Of a stretch of 64,000 nucleotides of DNA, positions 1-8,544 are shown piece by piece. The notes beneath the pieces were generated by a model, which had not been told where the DNA came from, ran no database searches, and saw only the letters and a list, made by a program, of their open reading frames with translations. How positions within the stretch are numbered: position 1 is the first letter of the stretch; the number at the start of each line of letters is the position of its first letter. The position numbers were made by a program, and so were the translations under genes. This DNA comes from Clostridium sp. 1001271B_151109_B4 (GTDB lineage: Bacteria > Bacillota > Clostridia > Clostridiales > Clostridiaceae), in assembly GCF_015670405.1 (NCBI RefSeq), contig NZ_JADPBQ010000001.1:157594-221593 (forward strand), read 5' to 3'.

Positions 1-1659
1 AGAAAGTGCATCTAATGATGAGATTATATTTGCACTGCATTTTAATCTTGGAATTTGAGCTTCAACTTTATCTCTAAGTTCTACAAATAATTCGTATTCA
101 AGGGCCATAAGATGTTCATCTGCACCTAAAATCTTTTCTTCTACTACTTTTAATTCTTCAGTGATATAACGTTCTGCATTTGCTAGTGTTTGTTTTCTTA
201 TATATCTTCCTTCAGGAATTAAATTGTAGTTTGCTTTAGATATTTCGATATAATATCCAAACACTTTATTGTAACCAATTTTTAGTGACTTAATGCCTGT
301 AAATTCTCTTTCTTTACTTTCTAATGAAGCTATCCATTGCTTTCCATTTAATTTAGCCTCTCTTAGCTCATCTACCTTGCTTGAATATCCTTCCCTTATA
401 ATATTACCTTCTTTAACAGAAGTTGAAGGATCGTCTAATAAAGCTTTTGAAAGAAGAGTTCTAATATCATCTAACACATCTAAATTGCTATACCAATCAG
501 ATAATAGGTCAGCTTTACATACTGATAGCTTTTCTTTTATTTCAGGTAGTTTCATTAAAGACATATTTAATGAAACTAAATCTTTAGCATTTACATTTTT
601 ATTAGATATTTTACCAACAATTCTTTCTATATCATAAATGTTCTTTAGTGATTCTCGTAATTCCTCAGTAAAATAAATGTTATTAAATAATTCATCTACA
701 GAGTCTAAACGCTTATTTATTTCTTCCTTATTAATTAAAGGCTCTTCAATCCATTTTCTAATTGTTCTTCCGCCCATAGTAGTAGATGTTTTATCTAATA
801 CCCAAATTAAACTACCTTTTTTTGATTTTTCCTTTAAGTTTTCAGTTAATTCAAGGTTTCTTCTTGAACTACTATCTATAGTCATATAATTTACTATGTC
901 ATATGATTCTAAAACATTTATATTAGAAAGACTCATCTTTTGAGTATCTAATATGTATTTTAATAATATTGAAGAGGCAATTTTACTTCTTAAATCTAAC
1001 CCAGCTACTTCTACTTCACTAAATTGATTTATAAGTTCTTCATCACTACAATTAAAATTCATAACATTTTTCTTAGTAATTAATGCATTTGAAATATTAT
1101 GTATTTCATTTAAAAGTTCTTCATTAAAGTTTATATCAACAAGCACTTCTTTTGGTGATATTTTTGATACCTCATCTAAAAGTGTTGTCTTTAATTCTTT
1201 AAAGAATGTTGTTTTAAACTCTCCAGTAGAAATATCTGAAGACGCTATTCCATAATATCCATCAGCATTATAAATAGCCATTATATAAGTATTTTTATAT
1301 TCCTCTTCACCATTATTTTCTGAGTATGTTCCTGGAGTTATTACTTTAATTACATCTCTTTTTACAATTCCTTTTGCTACAGCAGGATCTTCAACTTGCT
1401 CACATATTGCAACTTTAAATCCCTTGCTTACTAATCTTGAAATATAGTTAGATGCAGCATGGAATGGAATTCCACACATTGGAGCTCTTTCTTCTAAGCC
1501 ACATTCCCTTCCTGTTAAAACTAATTCTAACTCTCTTGAAGCTGTCTTTGCATCTTCAAAGAACATTTCATAAAAGTCACCTAATCTATAAAAAAGGATA
1601 CAATCTTGATATTTATCCTTAATTTCCATGTATTGTCTCATCATGGGTGTTAATGCCAT
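1..1659 (-). CDS. mutS: DNA mismatch repair protein MutS, N-terminal part (cut by window edge)
   Basis: MutS binds base mismatches and small loops in DNA and starts methyl-independent mismatch repair with MutL. The reading frame is open from an ATG at 1659 to the window edge, giving 553 codons. The N-terminal mismatch-binding domain is clear: GDFYEMF at residues 27-33 carries the Phe-x-Glu pair (F29, E31) that wedges into mismatches. Connector, core and clamp domains follow. The ATPase domain would lie beyond position 1 and is not visible. CGGAGG stands 8 bases upstream of the ATG. In clostridia mutS normally follows miaB directly. Here about 5.3 kb of accessory genes separate them, so it probably has its own promoter in 1660-1900. 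Confidence 0.96.
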   Translation of the reverse strand, partial: MALTPMMRQYMEIKDKYQDCILFYRLGDFYEMFFEDAKTASRELELVLTGRECGLEERAPMCGIPFHAASNYISRLVSKGFKVAICEQVEDPAVAKGIVKRDVIKVITPGTYSENNGEEEYKNTYIMAIYNADGYYGIASSDISTGEFKTTFFKELKTTLLDEVSKISPKEVLVDINFNEELLNEIHNISNALITKKNVMNFNCSDEELINQFSEVEVAGLDLRSKIASSILLKYILDTQKMSLSNINVLESYDIVNYMTIDSSSRRNLELTENLKEKSKKGSLIWVLDKTSTTMGGRTIRKWIEEPLINKEEINKRLDSVDELFNNIYFTEELRESLKNIYDIERIVGKISNKNVNAKDLVSLNMSLMKLPEIKEKLSVCKADLLSDWYSNLDVLDDIRTLLSKALLDDPSTSVKEGNIIREGYSSKVDELREAKLNGKQWIASLESKEREFTGIKSLKIGYNKVFGYYIEISKANYNLIPEGRYIRKQTLANAERYITEELKVVEEKILGADEHLMALEYELFVELRDKVEAQIPRLKCSANIISSLDALS

Positions 1660-1768
1660 GTTAGTTACCTCCGTTGTATTTAAAATACATTTTCTAGTGT
1701 TTATCTCATTTTAAGAATAATTTTAAAATGAAAATATGTATAATGTATATATAAAGAAATTTTTATTT

Positions 1769-1805
1769 GACGTTTTTTTGACGTTTTTTTGACGTTTTTT
1801 TGACG
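1769..1805. repeat. Three 11-bp tandem repeats forming phased A-tracts
   Basis: The 11-mer GACGTTTTTTT occurs three times in a row without mismatch (1769-1779, 1780-1790, 1791-1801), followed by a fourth GACG. On the mutS-coding strand these are three A7 runs spaced 11 bp apart, close to one helical turn. That arrangement is known to bend DNA. The array lies about 110 bp upstream of the mutS start and just upstream of a TATA-rich stretch that could hold its promoter. A role in transcription is inference. Confidence 0.75.
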
Positions 1806-1893
1806 AATTAATTTTTTAGACAAACGTTTTTGCCGAATTCCTAAATATAAATTACTTATTAATTGTAAACTGTAAAATTCAATGTTTCAAGCT

Positions 1894-1930
1894 AAAATTA
1901 AAAGGACTAGGTATATTACCTTAGTCCTTT
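1894..1930 (-). terminator. Terminator of the YdjM-like gene
   Basis: AAAGGACTA pairs with TAGTCCTTT around a GGT-AATAT-ACC centre and is followed on the minus strand by TTTTAATTTT. The hairpin overlaps the stop codon at 1921. Confidence 0.75.
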
Positions 1931-2328
1931 ACTAATGTGAAAGCTATAAAGATTAGCAGTATAAATATTATATTTTCAATTAAGCTATTTGTCTTTATTA
2001 ATTTAAACCCATATCTATGTTTTATAAATGGATAAAATAATGGAATTCCCATTACTGTAAAACTATCTGCTATTAAATGCATATTAACTCCTATAAAATA
2101 AGATAGACTTAATTCTGTACTTATTACAGAAAATAATAAGCTGCTAATAAATAAAAATAATAAACTATGAGTTATAGTTCTATGCTTAATATGAAATTTA
2201 AAATCAAGATCCGGTGTCATTGTTCCTGCTATAGTTCCAAGCGCACAAGTAATAGGTTCTAAATTTAAATATCTGATTGCTAATATTGTACTAATTACTC
2301 CTATTGTTATATGTGTTCTTTTCATCAT
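1921..2328 (-). CDS. YdjM-type membrane-bound metal-dependent hydrolase family protein
   Basis: This 135-residue membrane protein has the conserved polar motifs of the YdjM/DUF457 family, which is annotated as metal-dependent hydrolase: TPDLD near residue 38, HRTITHS near residue 49 and HLIADSFT near residue 84, each flanked by hydrophobic helices. The His and Asp residues are candidate metal ligands. The substrate is unknown. E. coli YdjM is LexA-regulated, but I see no SOS box here. AGGTGAT precedes the start, where two ATG codons lie in tandem. The gene lies in the accessory stretch between miaB and mutS and ends in its own terminator. The family assignment is firm, the function is not. 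Confidence 0.8.
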   Translation of the reverse strand: MMKRTHITIGVISTILAIRYLNLEPITCALGTIAGTMTPDLDFKFHIKHRTITHSLLFLFISSLLFSVISTELSLSYFIGVNMHLIADSFTVMGIPLFYPFIKHRYGFKLIKTNSLIENIIFILLIFIAFTLVKD

Positions 2329-2355
2329 GCGATATCACCTTACATTATTATATGT

Positions 2356-2380
2356 AAAAACGCTAGATAATACACCTAGC
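2356..2380 (-). terminator. Weak terminator after a gene remnant
   Basis: On the minus strand GCTAG and CTAGC pair around a 9-base loop and are followed by GTTTTT. It lies directly after the stop codon of the remnant at 2381. Confidence 0.45.
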
Positions 2381-2605
2381 CTACTTTAACTCTTCAGGTA
2401 ATTTAGTTATAAAAGTAGTTATAGCCTTTTCTCTTCCTCTCCCTTCTTCAATCCATTTAGTAATGTTATCTTTTTTATTTATATCTGCTCCTAACATCGC
2501 TTGTATAAATGGATTTTTCTGAAGAATAACTATTCTATTTAGTATTCCAATTATTAAACTTTCTCTAGTTCCAATTATTTTCCATTCTTTATCTCTTTCA
2601 TTAAT
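2381..2605 (-). pseudogene. Gene remnant without a start codon
   Basis: An open stretch of about 74 codons ends at TAG (2383-2381) and has protein-like composition, including RDKEWKIIGTRESLIIGI and WIEEGRGREKAITTF. An in-frame TAG at 2608-2606 blocks it upstream and there is no ATG, GTG or TTG with a ribosome binding site at its 5' end. In a neighbouring frame ATGGTATTTAGATTAATG leads up to the same point, so a small deletion or frameshift is likely. A terminator follows. I do not recognise the family. It may be a decayed phage or accessory gene, given the neighbouring amidase. Confidence 0.45.
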
Positions 2606-2663
2606 CTAAATACCATATTTGTTCTACATAGGTGGGGAGTGTACTTGTAGGATTTGTGGTAAG

Positions 2664-2694
2664 ATAAAAAATAGTAGATTATCTACTCTTTTTT
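2664..2694. terminator. Bidirectional hairpin terminator
   Basis: AGTAGA and TCTACT pair around TTA, with A6 on one side and T6 on the other, so it could stop transcription from either side. It lies 50 bases downstream of the DUF4839 reading frame on the minus strand. Confidence 0.6.
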
Positions 2695-2744
2695 ATAACA
2701 GTATATTAAGGTTATTCCTCTAAATCTACTCGACAAATTTGAAT

Positions 2745-3560
2745 TTATCGTTCTGTAACTGATACAGGATCAAGAAAAAACAATCCTGAGTTATTATCGA
2801 ACCTTTTTATCTTTGCAACAATTCGTACATTTTTCCCAACCTCAATTTCATCTTCTAAATATAAAGTATCTAAATTTAAATCATGAGCATTAACATCTTC
2901 AAATTTAAACGCTGGTCCAGTTTGATGATTAGGGTCATAATCACATGCAAACATAAGAATATCATATCTTGTATCATAATTTCCATGGTTTACTAAATAA
3001 TCAATTCTACCATCAAACTCAATAGTTCTTCCTTCATACTTATTTGCAAAACTTGAATATGATTCATCTATTTCTGCTTTCTTTGATAGTATACTAGAAA
3101 GTTCATCACAATTATCAATAGTCAACACTTCATCAGATATATCTTATATAATATTTTGGCCATTGTTTTCAGTAGACTCTTCTTTATTTGTATTTTCTTC
3201 TGTTTTATGTTCAGTTACTTCACTCTCTTTTTCTGGCAACGCATGATATCTTATAATAACCTCAGTATCTGCTTTAACCCACTCATATGGTGAATAGTTA
3301 AAATCTCCACCTACAGAAACCTCTTCTACTTCGCCTTCTTTTGTCAGGCAACCAATAATCAAGTCTTCTATTTTTTCTAGCTTAATATTAGTAAAACCAT
3401 TCTCTTCAAATGATTCTATAACACTTTGGTAATCTTGACCTTTCATTATAGAAGAACCTGACGGTGTTTTAGCTTCTCCAATATGATTGCTACTACTATC
3501 ACACGCAATGAGAATAATGCAACAAAAGATAGCTAATAAAATAAATATAAATTTCTTCAT
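2745..3560 (-). pseudogene. DUF4839-type lipoprotein gene split by one in-frame stop codon
   Basis: The first segment (3560-3144) starts at an ATG behind GAGGTGGG. It encodes a lipoprotein signal with lipobox LIAC near residue 20 and a PASTA-like region. It stops at TAA (3146-3144). The same frame continues without shift into 127 codons (3128-2745, possible TTG start) that match the DUF4839 domain: GRTIEFDGRIDYLVNHG, NYDTRYDILMFA and LFFLDPVS. From memory, DUF4839 proteins carry both parts in one chain, so a single nonsense mutation best explains the layout. No ribosome binding site precedes the TTG. Function is unknown. Stop readthrough or two separate proteins are less likely alternatives. 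Confidence 0.7.
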
Positions 3561-3770
3561 AATTTACCCACCTCAGCCATTAAAGTTCTATTTATATAGT
3601 AATTTACTAAACAACTAACTCACCAAATAATACAATTTTGATTTATTATATTATATTTTGGTAAATATAATACCATTAATTAAATAATTATAAATATAGA
3701 TTGTAGTTCTTGATTGACTTTTTAAAATGGTTATTTTAATATTTTTAAAATTTATCAATTAATATGTTAT

Positions 3771-4010
3771 ATGCCTTATTATATATTGTATAAAAACACA
3801 CATTCTATTACTCCTCAACTAAGGATGGTGTTTTACGAAAAATGTATTGTTAAATATAAAGATGTAAATGAAAATTATAATTGCTGGTGTAATAGTTCTT
3901 GGTCTACTAATTGCTCAACTAAAAATTTAAGAAATGAAAATACTTATGAAATTACTCCTGGTGCTTATTGTTGCTATAGACTTTGTGGAGAGAGAAAAAT
4001 AAAAGAGTAG
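3771..4010 (+). CDS. Doubtful small ORF (79 codons), overlapping a 20-codon hydrophobic ORF
   Basis: The stretch 3561-4051 holds no recognisable gene. A 79-codon plus-strand frame is Cys- and Tyr-rich (7 Cys, including CWCN and YCCYRLC) but has no ribosome binding site at its ATG. In another frame 3868-3930 encodes a 20-residue hydrophobic peptide starting MKIIIAGVIVLG, again without a clear ribosome binding site. Either may be the remains of a frameshifted gene. A strong hairpin follows at 4002-4025, which would fit a transcribed unit on this strand. I cannot assign a function, and the reading frame may not be used. Confidence 0.2.
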   Translation: MPYYILYKNTHSITPQLRMVFYEKCIVKYKDVNENYNCWCNSSWSTNCSTKNLRNENTYEITPGAYCCYRLCGERKIKE

Positions 4011-4025
4011 GTTGTCCTACTCTTT
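4002..4025. terminator. Bidirectional terminator
   Basis: AAAGAGTAGG and CCTACTCTTT form a perfect 10-bp stem around TTGT. It separates the small plus-strand ORF from the minus-strand metallo-beta-lactamase gene ending at 4052. Confidence 0.75.
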
Positions 4026-4051
4026 AAACTATTACTTTCTTATATTATGTT

Positions 4052-5485
4052 CTAATAACATTTTTTACAAGGTTCATAATTCTTTTGAGCCTCTTCTAAT
4101 GTTATTTGTCTTGCATTTGCTGAATTAGTATTACCACAATTATTAGTTCTATGATATTTTGTACCTGTTGCAGTTATCCAAACCATTTCACTAACATTAT
4201 TTTGTGTCTGTGCAGTTGCTTCTTGCTGAAGCCTCTCTTGTTCTACTCTCCTTGCTTCCTCTGCAATTCTTGCTTCTTCTGCCTTTTTGACTTCCTCAGC
4301 TAATCTAGCCTCTTCCGCTGCTTTTGCTTCTGCAGCAATTCTCTCTTCTTCAGCTTTCTTTTCTGCTTCTTCTCTAGATTCCTTATCGTTAGCTAAGTAA
4401 GTACCTTTATTACATTCAGTAGAAACGCCTTCTCCTGTTGATTTGAAGATTATATCCCCACATTCATCTGATCTATGAATTTCAATATTTGCACTTTCTA
4501 ACTTAGATAAAACCTCTGAGTTTGGATGTCCATAGCTATTCTTCCCGGTTAGAATTACTGCATATTCTGGTTTAACCTTATCTAAAAATCCTTGGGTTGT
4601 ACTATTTTTAGAACCATGATGTCCTATTTTTAATACATCAACATCCTGCATTTTTGATAAAATTTTATTTTCTGTTTCTTCTCCAGCATCTCCAGTTAAT
4701 AAAAATTTATCTTCTCCATTTACAAATAAAGTTACTAATGAACTTTCATTACTATCGCTTCCCCCAGATGTATTGAAAAATTGAATATAACTGTTACTTG
4801 TTAGTTCAAATTTAGATTCTTCTAATGGTACCGATGGATTTATACCTTTATTTGCACTTGCATTAATTACATCTGTGTATGTTTGAGAATCTGAACTTCC
4901 ATTGCCGACAAAAAATGTTCCAATTTCAAAATTGTTTATTACGGCATCTAATCCCCCACAGTGATCTGCATCTGGATGAGTATTAACTAAATAATCTATT
5001 TTCTTTATTTCTAAATTATTTAGATAATTTACCATCAACGATTCATCATCATTATCACCAGCATCAATTAAAACTGACTTATCATCTTGTAAAATTAATA
5101 TCGCATCTGAATTGCCAGTATTAATGAAATGTACAGTTGCTTCAGTCAACTCTTCTTCTACTACCGTTGTAGCTACTTCTTCAATATCATCTTCCTCAAC
5201 TTTTTGAACTATTGCACTATTATTACTCTCTGTATTATCTACTGGTGTAGTGTTTACCCCTGCAAAAATAAATGTAGCAACAAATATTGCTGCTAGACCT
5301 CCAAAATAATGTTTTGATTTTAAGTTTATTTTTTTATTAAAAAAATAAACACCTATTGGAGCAATTACAAATGATGCTGCAAAAAATCCTACTGAATCTA
5401 TTCCTAATCCAACAAAAGCTAATGAGAAAAACATTATAATCGTTCCAATTATAAATCTAAGTAAATTAAACTTATTGTTTATCAC
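4052..5485 (-). CDS. ComEC-like metallo-beta-lactamase fold membrane protein with C-terminal Cys module
   Basis: This 477-residue protein has three parts. Three membrane helices lie at about residues 8-80. A ComEC/Rec2-type metallo-beta-lactamase domain (about 115-350) carries the ligand motif THPDADH (170-175), TGDAG (264-268), GHHGS (288-292) and GHP (319-321). An Ala/Glu/Lys-rich coiled coil (about 369-425) leads to a C-terminal module with four residues able to bind metal (KYHRTNNC and CKKC). It lacks the ComEC channel domain, so it is not a DNA-uptake channel. It is probably an anchored hydrolase acting outside the membrane, perhaps on nucleotides or DNA. GTG at 5485 is chosen because GGGGG lies 8 bases upstream. 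The ATG at 5512 has no ribosome binding site. Confidence 0.82.
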   Translation of the reverse strand: MINNKFNLLRFIIGTIIMFFSLAFVGLGIDSVGFFAASFVIAPIGVYFFNKKINLKSKHYFGGLAAIFVATFIFAGVNTTPVDNTESNNSAIVQKVEEDDIEEVATTVVEEELTEATVHFINTGNSDAILILQDDKSVLIDAGDNDDESLMVNYLNNLEIKKIDYLVNTHPDADHCGGLDAVINNFEIGTFFVGNGSSDSQTYTDVINASANKGINPSVPLEESKFELTSNSYIQFFNTSGGSDSNESSLVTLFVNGEDKFLLTGDAGEETENKILSKMQDVDVLKIGHHGSKNSTTQGFLDKVKPEYAVILTGKNSYGHPNSEVLSKLESANIEIHRSDECGDIIFKSTGEGVSTECNKGTYLANDKESREEAEKKAEEERIAAEAKAAEEARLAEEVKKAEEARIAEEARRVEQERLQQEATAQTQNNVSEMVWITATGTKYHRTNNCGNTNSANARQITLEEAQKNYEPCKKCY

Positions 5486-5827
5486 TTTATCATCCCCCTT
5501 AAATATTTTCAAATTGATTATAGCATTTAATAGTATTTATTGTAAACTTTTAAGATATTTTAGTACATTTAATATATATATAACATATTAGGGGTAATAA
5601 CCTTTACTACTATTTAATAACTTTTTATAAATAGTAGTATGTCTTAAATTTAATAATTTTTTATATATTTTAATAAATTGAAGTATTGAGTATATATTTT
5701 GTATTATATATTTACCCATTAATTTTCATGGTTTTTTTATCCCTAAATAGCTTATAGCAATATTTTTCAACAAAATAAAAAAAAGGCTAGTAAGTAAGAT
5801 TTCTCCTACCTACTATCCTTTAAATAA
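5486..5827. other. AT-rich intergenic stretch with an 11-bp inverted repeat
   Basis: No gene was found here. ACTACTATTTA at 5606-5616 and its exact reverse complement at 5628-5638 form a stem with an 11-base loop. It lacks a T-run on either side, so it is more likely a regulatory or protein-binding hairpin than a terminator. It lies about 120 bp upstream of the start of the metallo-beta-lactamase gene. Confidence 0.5.
5775..5821 (-). terminator. Terminator of the amidase gene
   Basis: On the minus strand AAAGGATAGTAGGTAGGA pairs imperfectly with TCTTACTTACTAGCCTTT around GAAA, followed by a run of eight T. Confidence 0.8.
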
Positions 5828-6757
5828 TTAATCTACTATTTTTTTTATATCTTCTAACTTAATTTCTAACTCTTCACAACGTTTCTTAATAGCTTCTAAA
5901 CTATCATCATTGTATATTTTTCTATTTTCACAGAATCCATATTGTAAATAATGATCTATTCCGGAACTATAACTTCCTTTCTTAACTGCTGCAGCTACAT
6001 CAGGATTAAGTTCTAAATAAGAACCTTCATTGTATTCCGCTGGTATAGGTGGTAAAGCTAATCTGCCTTCTTTCTTTCCATAGTCAACATAATGCTTATA
6101 TGGATTATTTTTATAAGTTGTACTGTTAGATACATCAGCGTATTTTTTTAAATACCAATTTTGACTAAATACATACATAGAATAATTCATCTCCTCATTA
6201 TCTTCTTTATTATTTTCTTTTATTTCTACATCTATCTTTTTATTAACAATAGCTTCAGCTATAGCTTTTCCAATTGTATCTGATCCTAGCTTTCTATATA
6301 ATGCTACATCTTCGGTCGCTTCTACAAAGCAAGTTTCTACTATCATTGATTTCATATTAGTATGCTTTAATTCATATAAACCAGTTCTAATTTTTTGCCC
6401 TCTATTTTTAAATCCTAACTCACCTAATCCATTAACAACTCTTTGAGCTATATCATGAGTTGAATATACACATACTTCACTTCCTAATGCACCATTATAG
6501 CTATCATAAGCTTTATTAAAGTGAATAGATACAAATAAATCAGCGCCCCAATTATTAGCTTTATTAACACCATAACTTAAATCTGAAGATGAAGATGAAG
6601 TTGAATCTGGTGGAGTTACATCTAAAACCTCATTACCTAATTGTTTTAAATATTTTATAACTGCATCTTTTACTTTTCTATCTTCTGTTAACTCATCTAG
6701 TATACCTCTTGCCCCTGGAACTTTTGGGCAATGTCCACCTCTAACTGCTATTTTCAT
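5828..6757 (-). CDS. N-acetylmuramoyl-L-alanine amidase, phage endolysin-like
   Basis: It cleaves the bond between MurNAc and L-Ala in peptidoglycan. Residues 1-175 form an Amidase_3 domain: GGH near residue 9 and a Glu near 25 as zinc ligands, SIHFNKA near 80 with the second His, and VETCFVE near 140 with the catalytic Glu. A linker rich in Glu and Asn follows. The C-terminal part (about 205-290) holds two copies of a W/Y-DV-HY-YG-EGR/ENR repeat, a probable cell-wall binding region. No signal peptide is seen, as in phage endolysins that need a holin. ATG at 6757 is chosen because AAAGGAG stands 10 bases upstream. A GTG at 6766 is too close to it. No other phage structural gene is nearby. Confidence 0.85.
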   Translation of the reverse strand: MKIAVRGGHCPKVPGARGILDELTEDRKVKDAVIKYLKQLGNEVLDVTPPDSTSSSSSDLSYGVNKANNWGADLFVSIHFNKAYDSYNGALGSEVCVYSTHDIAQRVVNGLGELGFKNRGQKIRTGLYELKHTNMKSMIVETCFVEATEDVALYRKLGSDTIGKAIAEAIVNKKIDVEIKENNKEDNEEMNYSMYVFSQNWYLKKYADVSNSTTYKNNPYKHYVDYGKKEGRLALPPIPAEYNEGSYLELNPDVAAAVKKGSYSSGIDHYLQYGFCENRKIYNDDSLEAIKKRCEELEIKLEDIKKIVD

Positions 6758-6810
6758 TATTAACACACTCCTTTTAATTTATATTATGAAAACTCATATA
6801 TTATTGATAA

Positions 6811-6834
6811 TAAAAAGAGAGCCTATTGGCCCTC
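6811..6834 (-). terminator. Terminator after a small gene remnant
   Basis: GAGGGCC and GGCTCTC pair (one G-T) around AATA and are followed by TTTTT on the minus strand. It lies directly after the stop codon at 6839. Confidence 0.65.
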
Positions 6835-6838
6835 AAAA

Positions 6839-6943
6839 TTATTCTTTATCTATTAACTTATCACTTACACCTGCTATGTAGGCTTTAGTATTTTGGTTTG
6901 GATCATTAAGCAATCCTAATAAAATTTTATTAACTAGTAATTC
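6839..6943 (-). pseudogene. C-terminal remnant of a small gene
   Basis: A 34-codon open frame lies between an upstream in-frame TAA (6946-6944) and a TAA at 6841-6839, and it has no start codon. Its end reads NDPNQNTKAYIAGVSDKL, which looks like real coding sequence. A good terminator follows. It lies between miaB and the amidase gene and reads in the same direction. It could be the tail of a holin or other phage lysis protein next to the amidase, but this is a guess from position only. Confidence 0.35.
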
Positions 6944-6974
6944 TTATCTTAAACTTTAAAGTACATAAACATTA

Positions 6975-7013
6975 AAATAAGGATAACTCTAATATTAAGA
7001 GCTATCCTTATTT
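6975..7013 (-). terminator. miaB terminator
   Basis: AAATAAGGATAGCTC pairs with GAGTTATCCTTATTT (one G-T) around TTAATATTA, ending in TTTTAATG on the minus strand, four bases after the miaB stop codon. Its presence means that miaB is not cotranscribed with mutS here. Confidence 0.85.
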
Positions 7014-7016
7014 CAT

Positions 7017-8396
7017 TTATTTTACTGCTTCACCAACTAATGAGAAGTTTTGTGCTTTAGTAACTTGAACATTTACTATGTCACCAACTTTTACATCATC
7101 ACCAGTAAAGTTAACTAATCTTCCGTTTCTTGTTCTTCCTGAAAGTTTACTTTCATCATTTTTGCTAGTACCTTCTACTAATACTTCAACTACCTTACCA
7201 TCATAAGATTTATTTTTTGCTATAACTCCAGCATTAACAGCTTCAACTAATCTATTGAATCTATGATGCTTATCTTCTTCAGAAACTTGATCTAACATCA
7301 TATCAGCAGGTGTATTATTTCTTCTTGAATATATAAAAGTAAATGCTGAGTCATATTGAACTTCTTTTACTAATTCTAAAGTATCTAAGAAATCTTCTTC
7401 AGTTTCACCAGGGAATCCAACAATTATATCAGTTGTTAATGAAACATCTGGGATTTCCTTTTTGATTTTATTAACTAAAGACATGTAGTATTCTCTAGTA
7501 TAATGTCTATTCATTTTCTTTAATATTCTATCAGATCCACTTTGAACTGGTAAATGAATTTGTTCACATAGCTTTCCACATTCTTTCACAGCCATAATAA
7601 CATCATCATTTAAATCTTTTGGATGAGAAGTCATAAATCTTAATCTTTCTAATCCATCTATTTCATTAATCATTCTTAAAAGATCAGCAAATGAAACCTC
7701 TTCCTCTAGACCTTTACCATAAGAGTTAACATTTTGACCTAATAAAGTTATTTCTTTATATCCTTGAGATACTAGTTCTTTTATTTCTTTAATTATATCT
7801 TCAGGTTTTCTAGATCTTTCTCTTCCTCGTACATATGGAACTATACAGTACGTACAGAAGTTGTTACATCCATACATAATAGTAACAAATGCTTTAACAT
7901 CACTTTGTCTATCAATTGGTAATCCTTCAACAATTTCTTCTTCTTTATTGAAGATTTCTTTTATTTGGACACCTTCTGTTCTAACTCTATTTAAATATTC
8001 AGGGAACTTATAAGCATTATGTGTACCAAATATTATGTTAACATAAGGGAATTGACTTAATATTTTATCAGCCATTCCTTCTTGTTGCATCATACAACCA
8101 CAAATACCAATTATTAAATCTGGATTTTTTTCTTTTAATTTTTTTAATTGACCTAAGTTACCAAACACCTTATTTTCTGCATTCTCTCTTACACAACAAG
8201 TGTTAAATAAGATTATACTTGCTTCATTTTTATCTTCAGTTCTAGTATAGCCTAATCTTTTAAGCATTCCAGAAAGCTTTTCAGAATCTTCTTCATTCAT
8301 TTGACAACCATATGTATGAATATAATAGTGCTTTATTTTTTCACTATCAGTTTCTTTCATATTATCTAATAATTTATAATCAAAATCTTTAGCCAT
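7017..8396 (-). CDS. miaB: tRNA-2-methylthio-N6-dimethylallyladenosine synthase MiaB
   Basis: MiaB is a radical SAM enzyme that adds a methylthio group to i6A37 of tRNAs reading UNN codons. The 459-residue product has the three UPF0004 cysteines that bind the auxiliary cluster (C31 in TYGCQMN, C67 in NTCC, C101 in CGCM), the radical SAM motif CNNFCTYC near residues 175-182, and a C-terminal TRAM RNA-binding domain (about 385-455). ATG at 8396 is chosen because GGAGG lies 9 bases upstream. A further ATG at 8411 overlaps that ribosome binding site. It is the last gene of the minus-strand run before the accessory stretch, and a strong terminator follows. Confidence 0.97.
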   Translation of the reverse strand: MAKDFDYKLLDNMKETDSEKIKHYYIHTYGCQMNEEDSEKLSGMLKRLGYTRTEDKNEASIILFNTCCVRENAENKVFGNLGQLKKLKEKNPDLIIGICGCMMQQEGMADKILSQFPYVNIIFGTHNAYKFPEYLNRVRTEGVQIKEIFNKEEEIVEGLPIDRQSDVKAFVTIMYGCNNFCTYCIVPYVRGRERSRKPEDIIKEIKELVSQGYKEITLLGQNVNSYGKGLEEEVSFADLLRMINEIDGLERLRFMTSHPKDLNDDVIMAVKECGKLCEQIHLPVQSGSDRILKKMNRHYTREYYMSLVNKIKKEIPDVSLTTDIIVGFPGETEEDFLDTLELVKEVQYDSAFTFIYSRRNNTPADMMLDQVSEEDKHHRFNRLVEAVNAGVIAKNKSYDGKVVEVLVEGTSKNDESKLSGRTRNGRLVNFTGDDVKVGDIVNVQVTKAQNFSLVGEAVK

Positions 8397-8461
8397 TATT
8401 AATTCCTCCATTGTTATTTATGTAAAATCAAATCATAATGTATTATAACATAAAATTTTGT

Positions 8462-8502
8462 AAAAAATAAAGAGTAAAAGCTTTAATAGCTAATACTCTT
8501 TT
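8462..8502 (-). terminator. Terminator of the GNAT gene
   Basis: AAAGAGTA-TT-AGCT pairs with AGCT-TT-TACTCTTT around a short loop and is followed by ATTTTTT on the minus strand. Confidence 0.75.
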
Positions 8503-8544
8503 AATCCTGATTTCAAAAAATACTTAAAAACATATGTTTTTTAT

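Noticed and set aside
293..889. Plus-strand open frames within mutS
   Set aside because: They lie antisense to the clear mutS frame, have low-complexity Ser/Leu composition and no ribosome binding site.
59..900. Second MutS-type gene implied by mutS and mutS2 as a duplication
   Set aside because: They are different families. MutS2 has no mismatch domain and carries an Smr domain.
5828..6757. Active prophage
   Set aside because: No integrase, terminase, capsid or tail gene is present. Only an endolysin and remnants.
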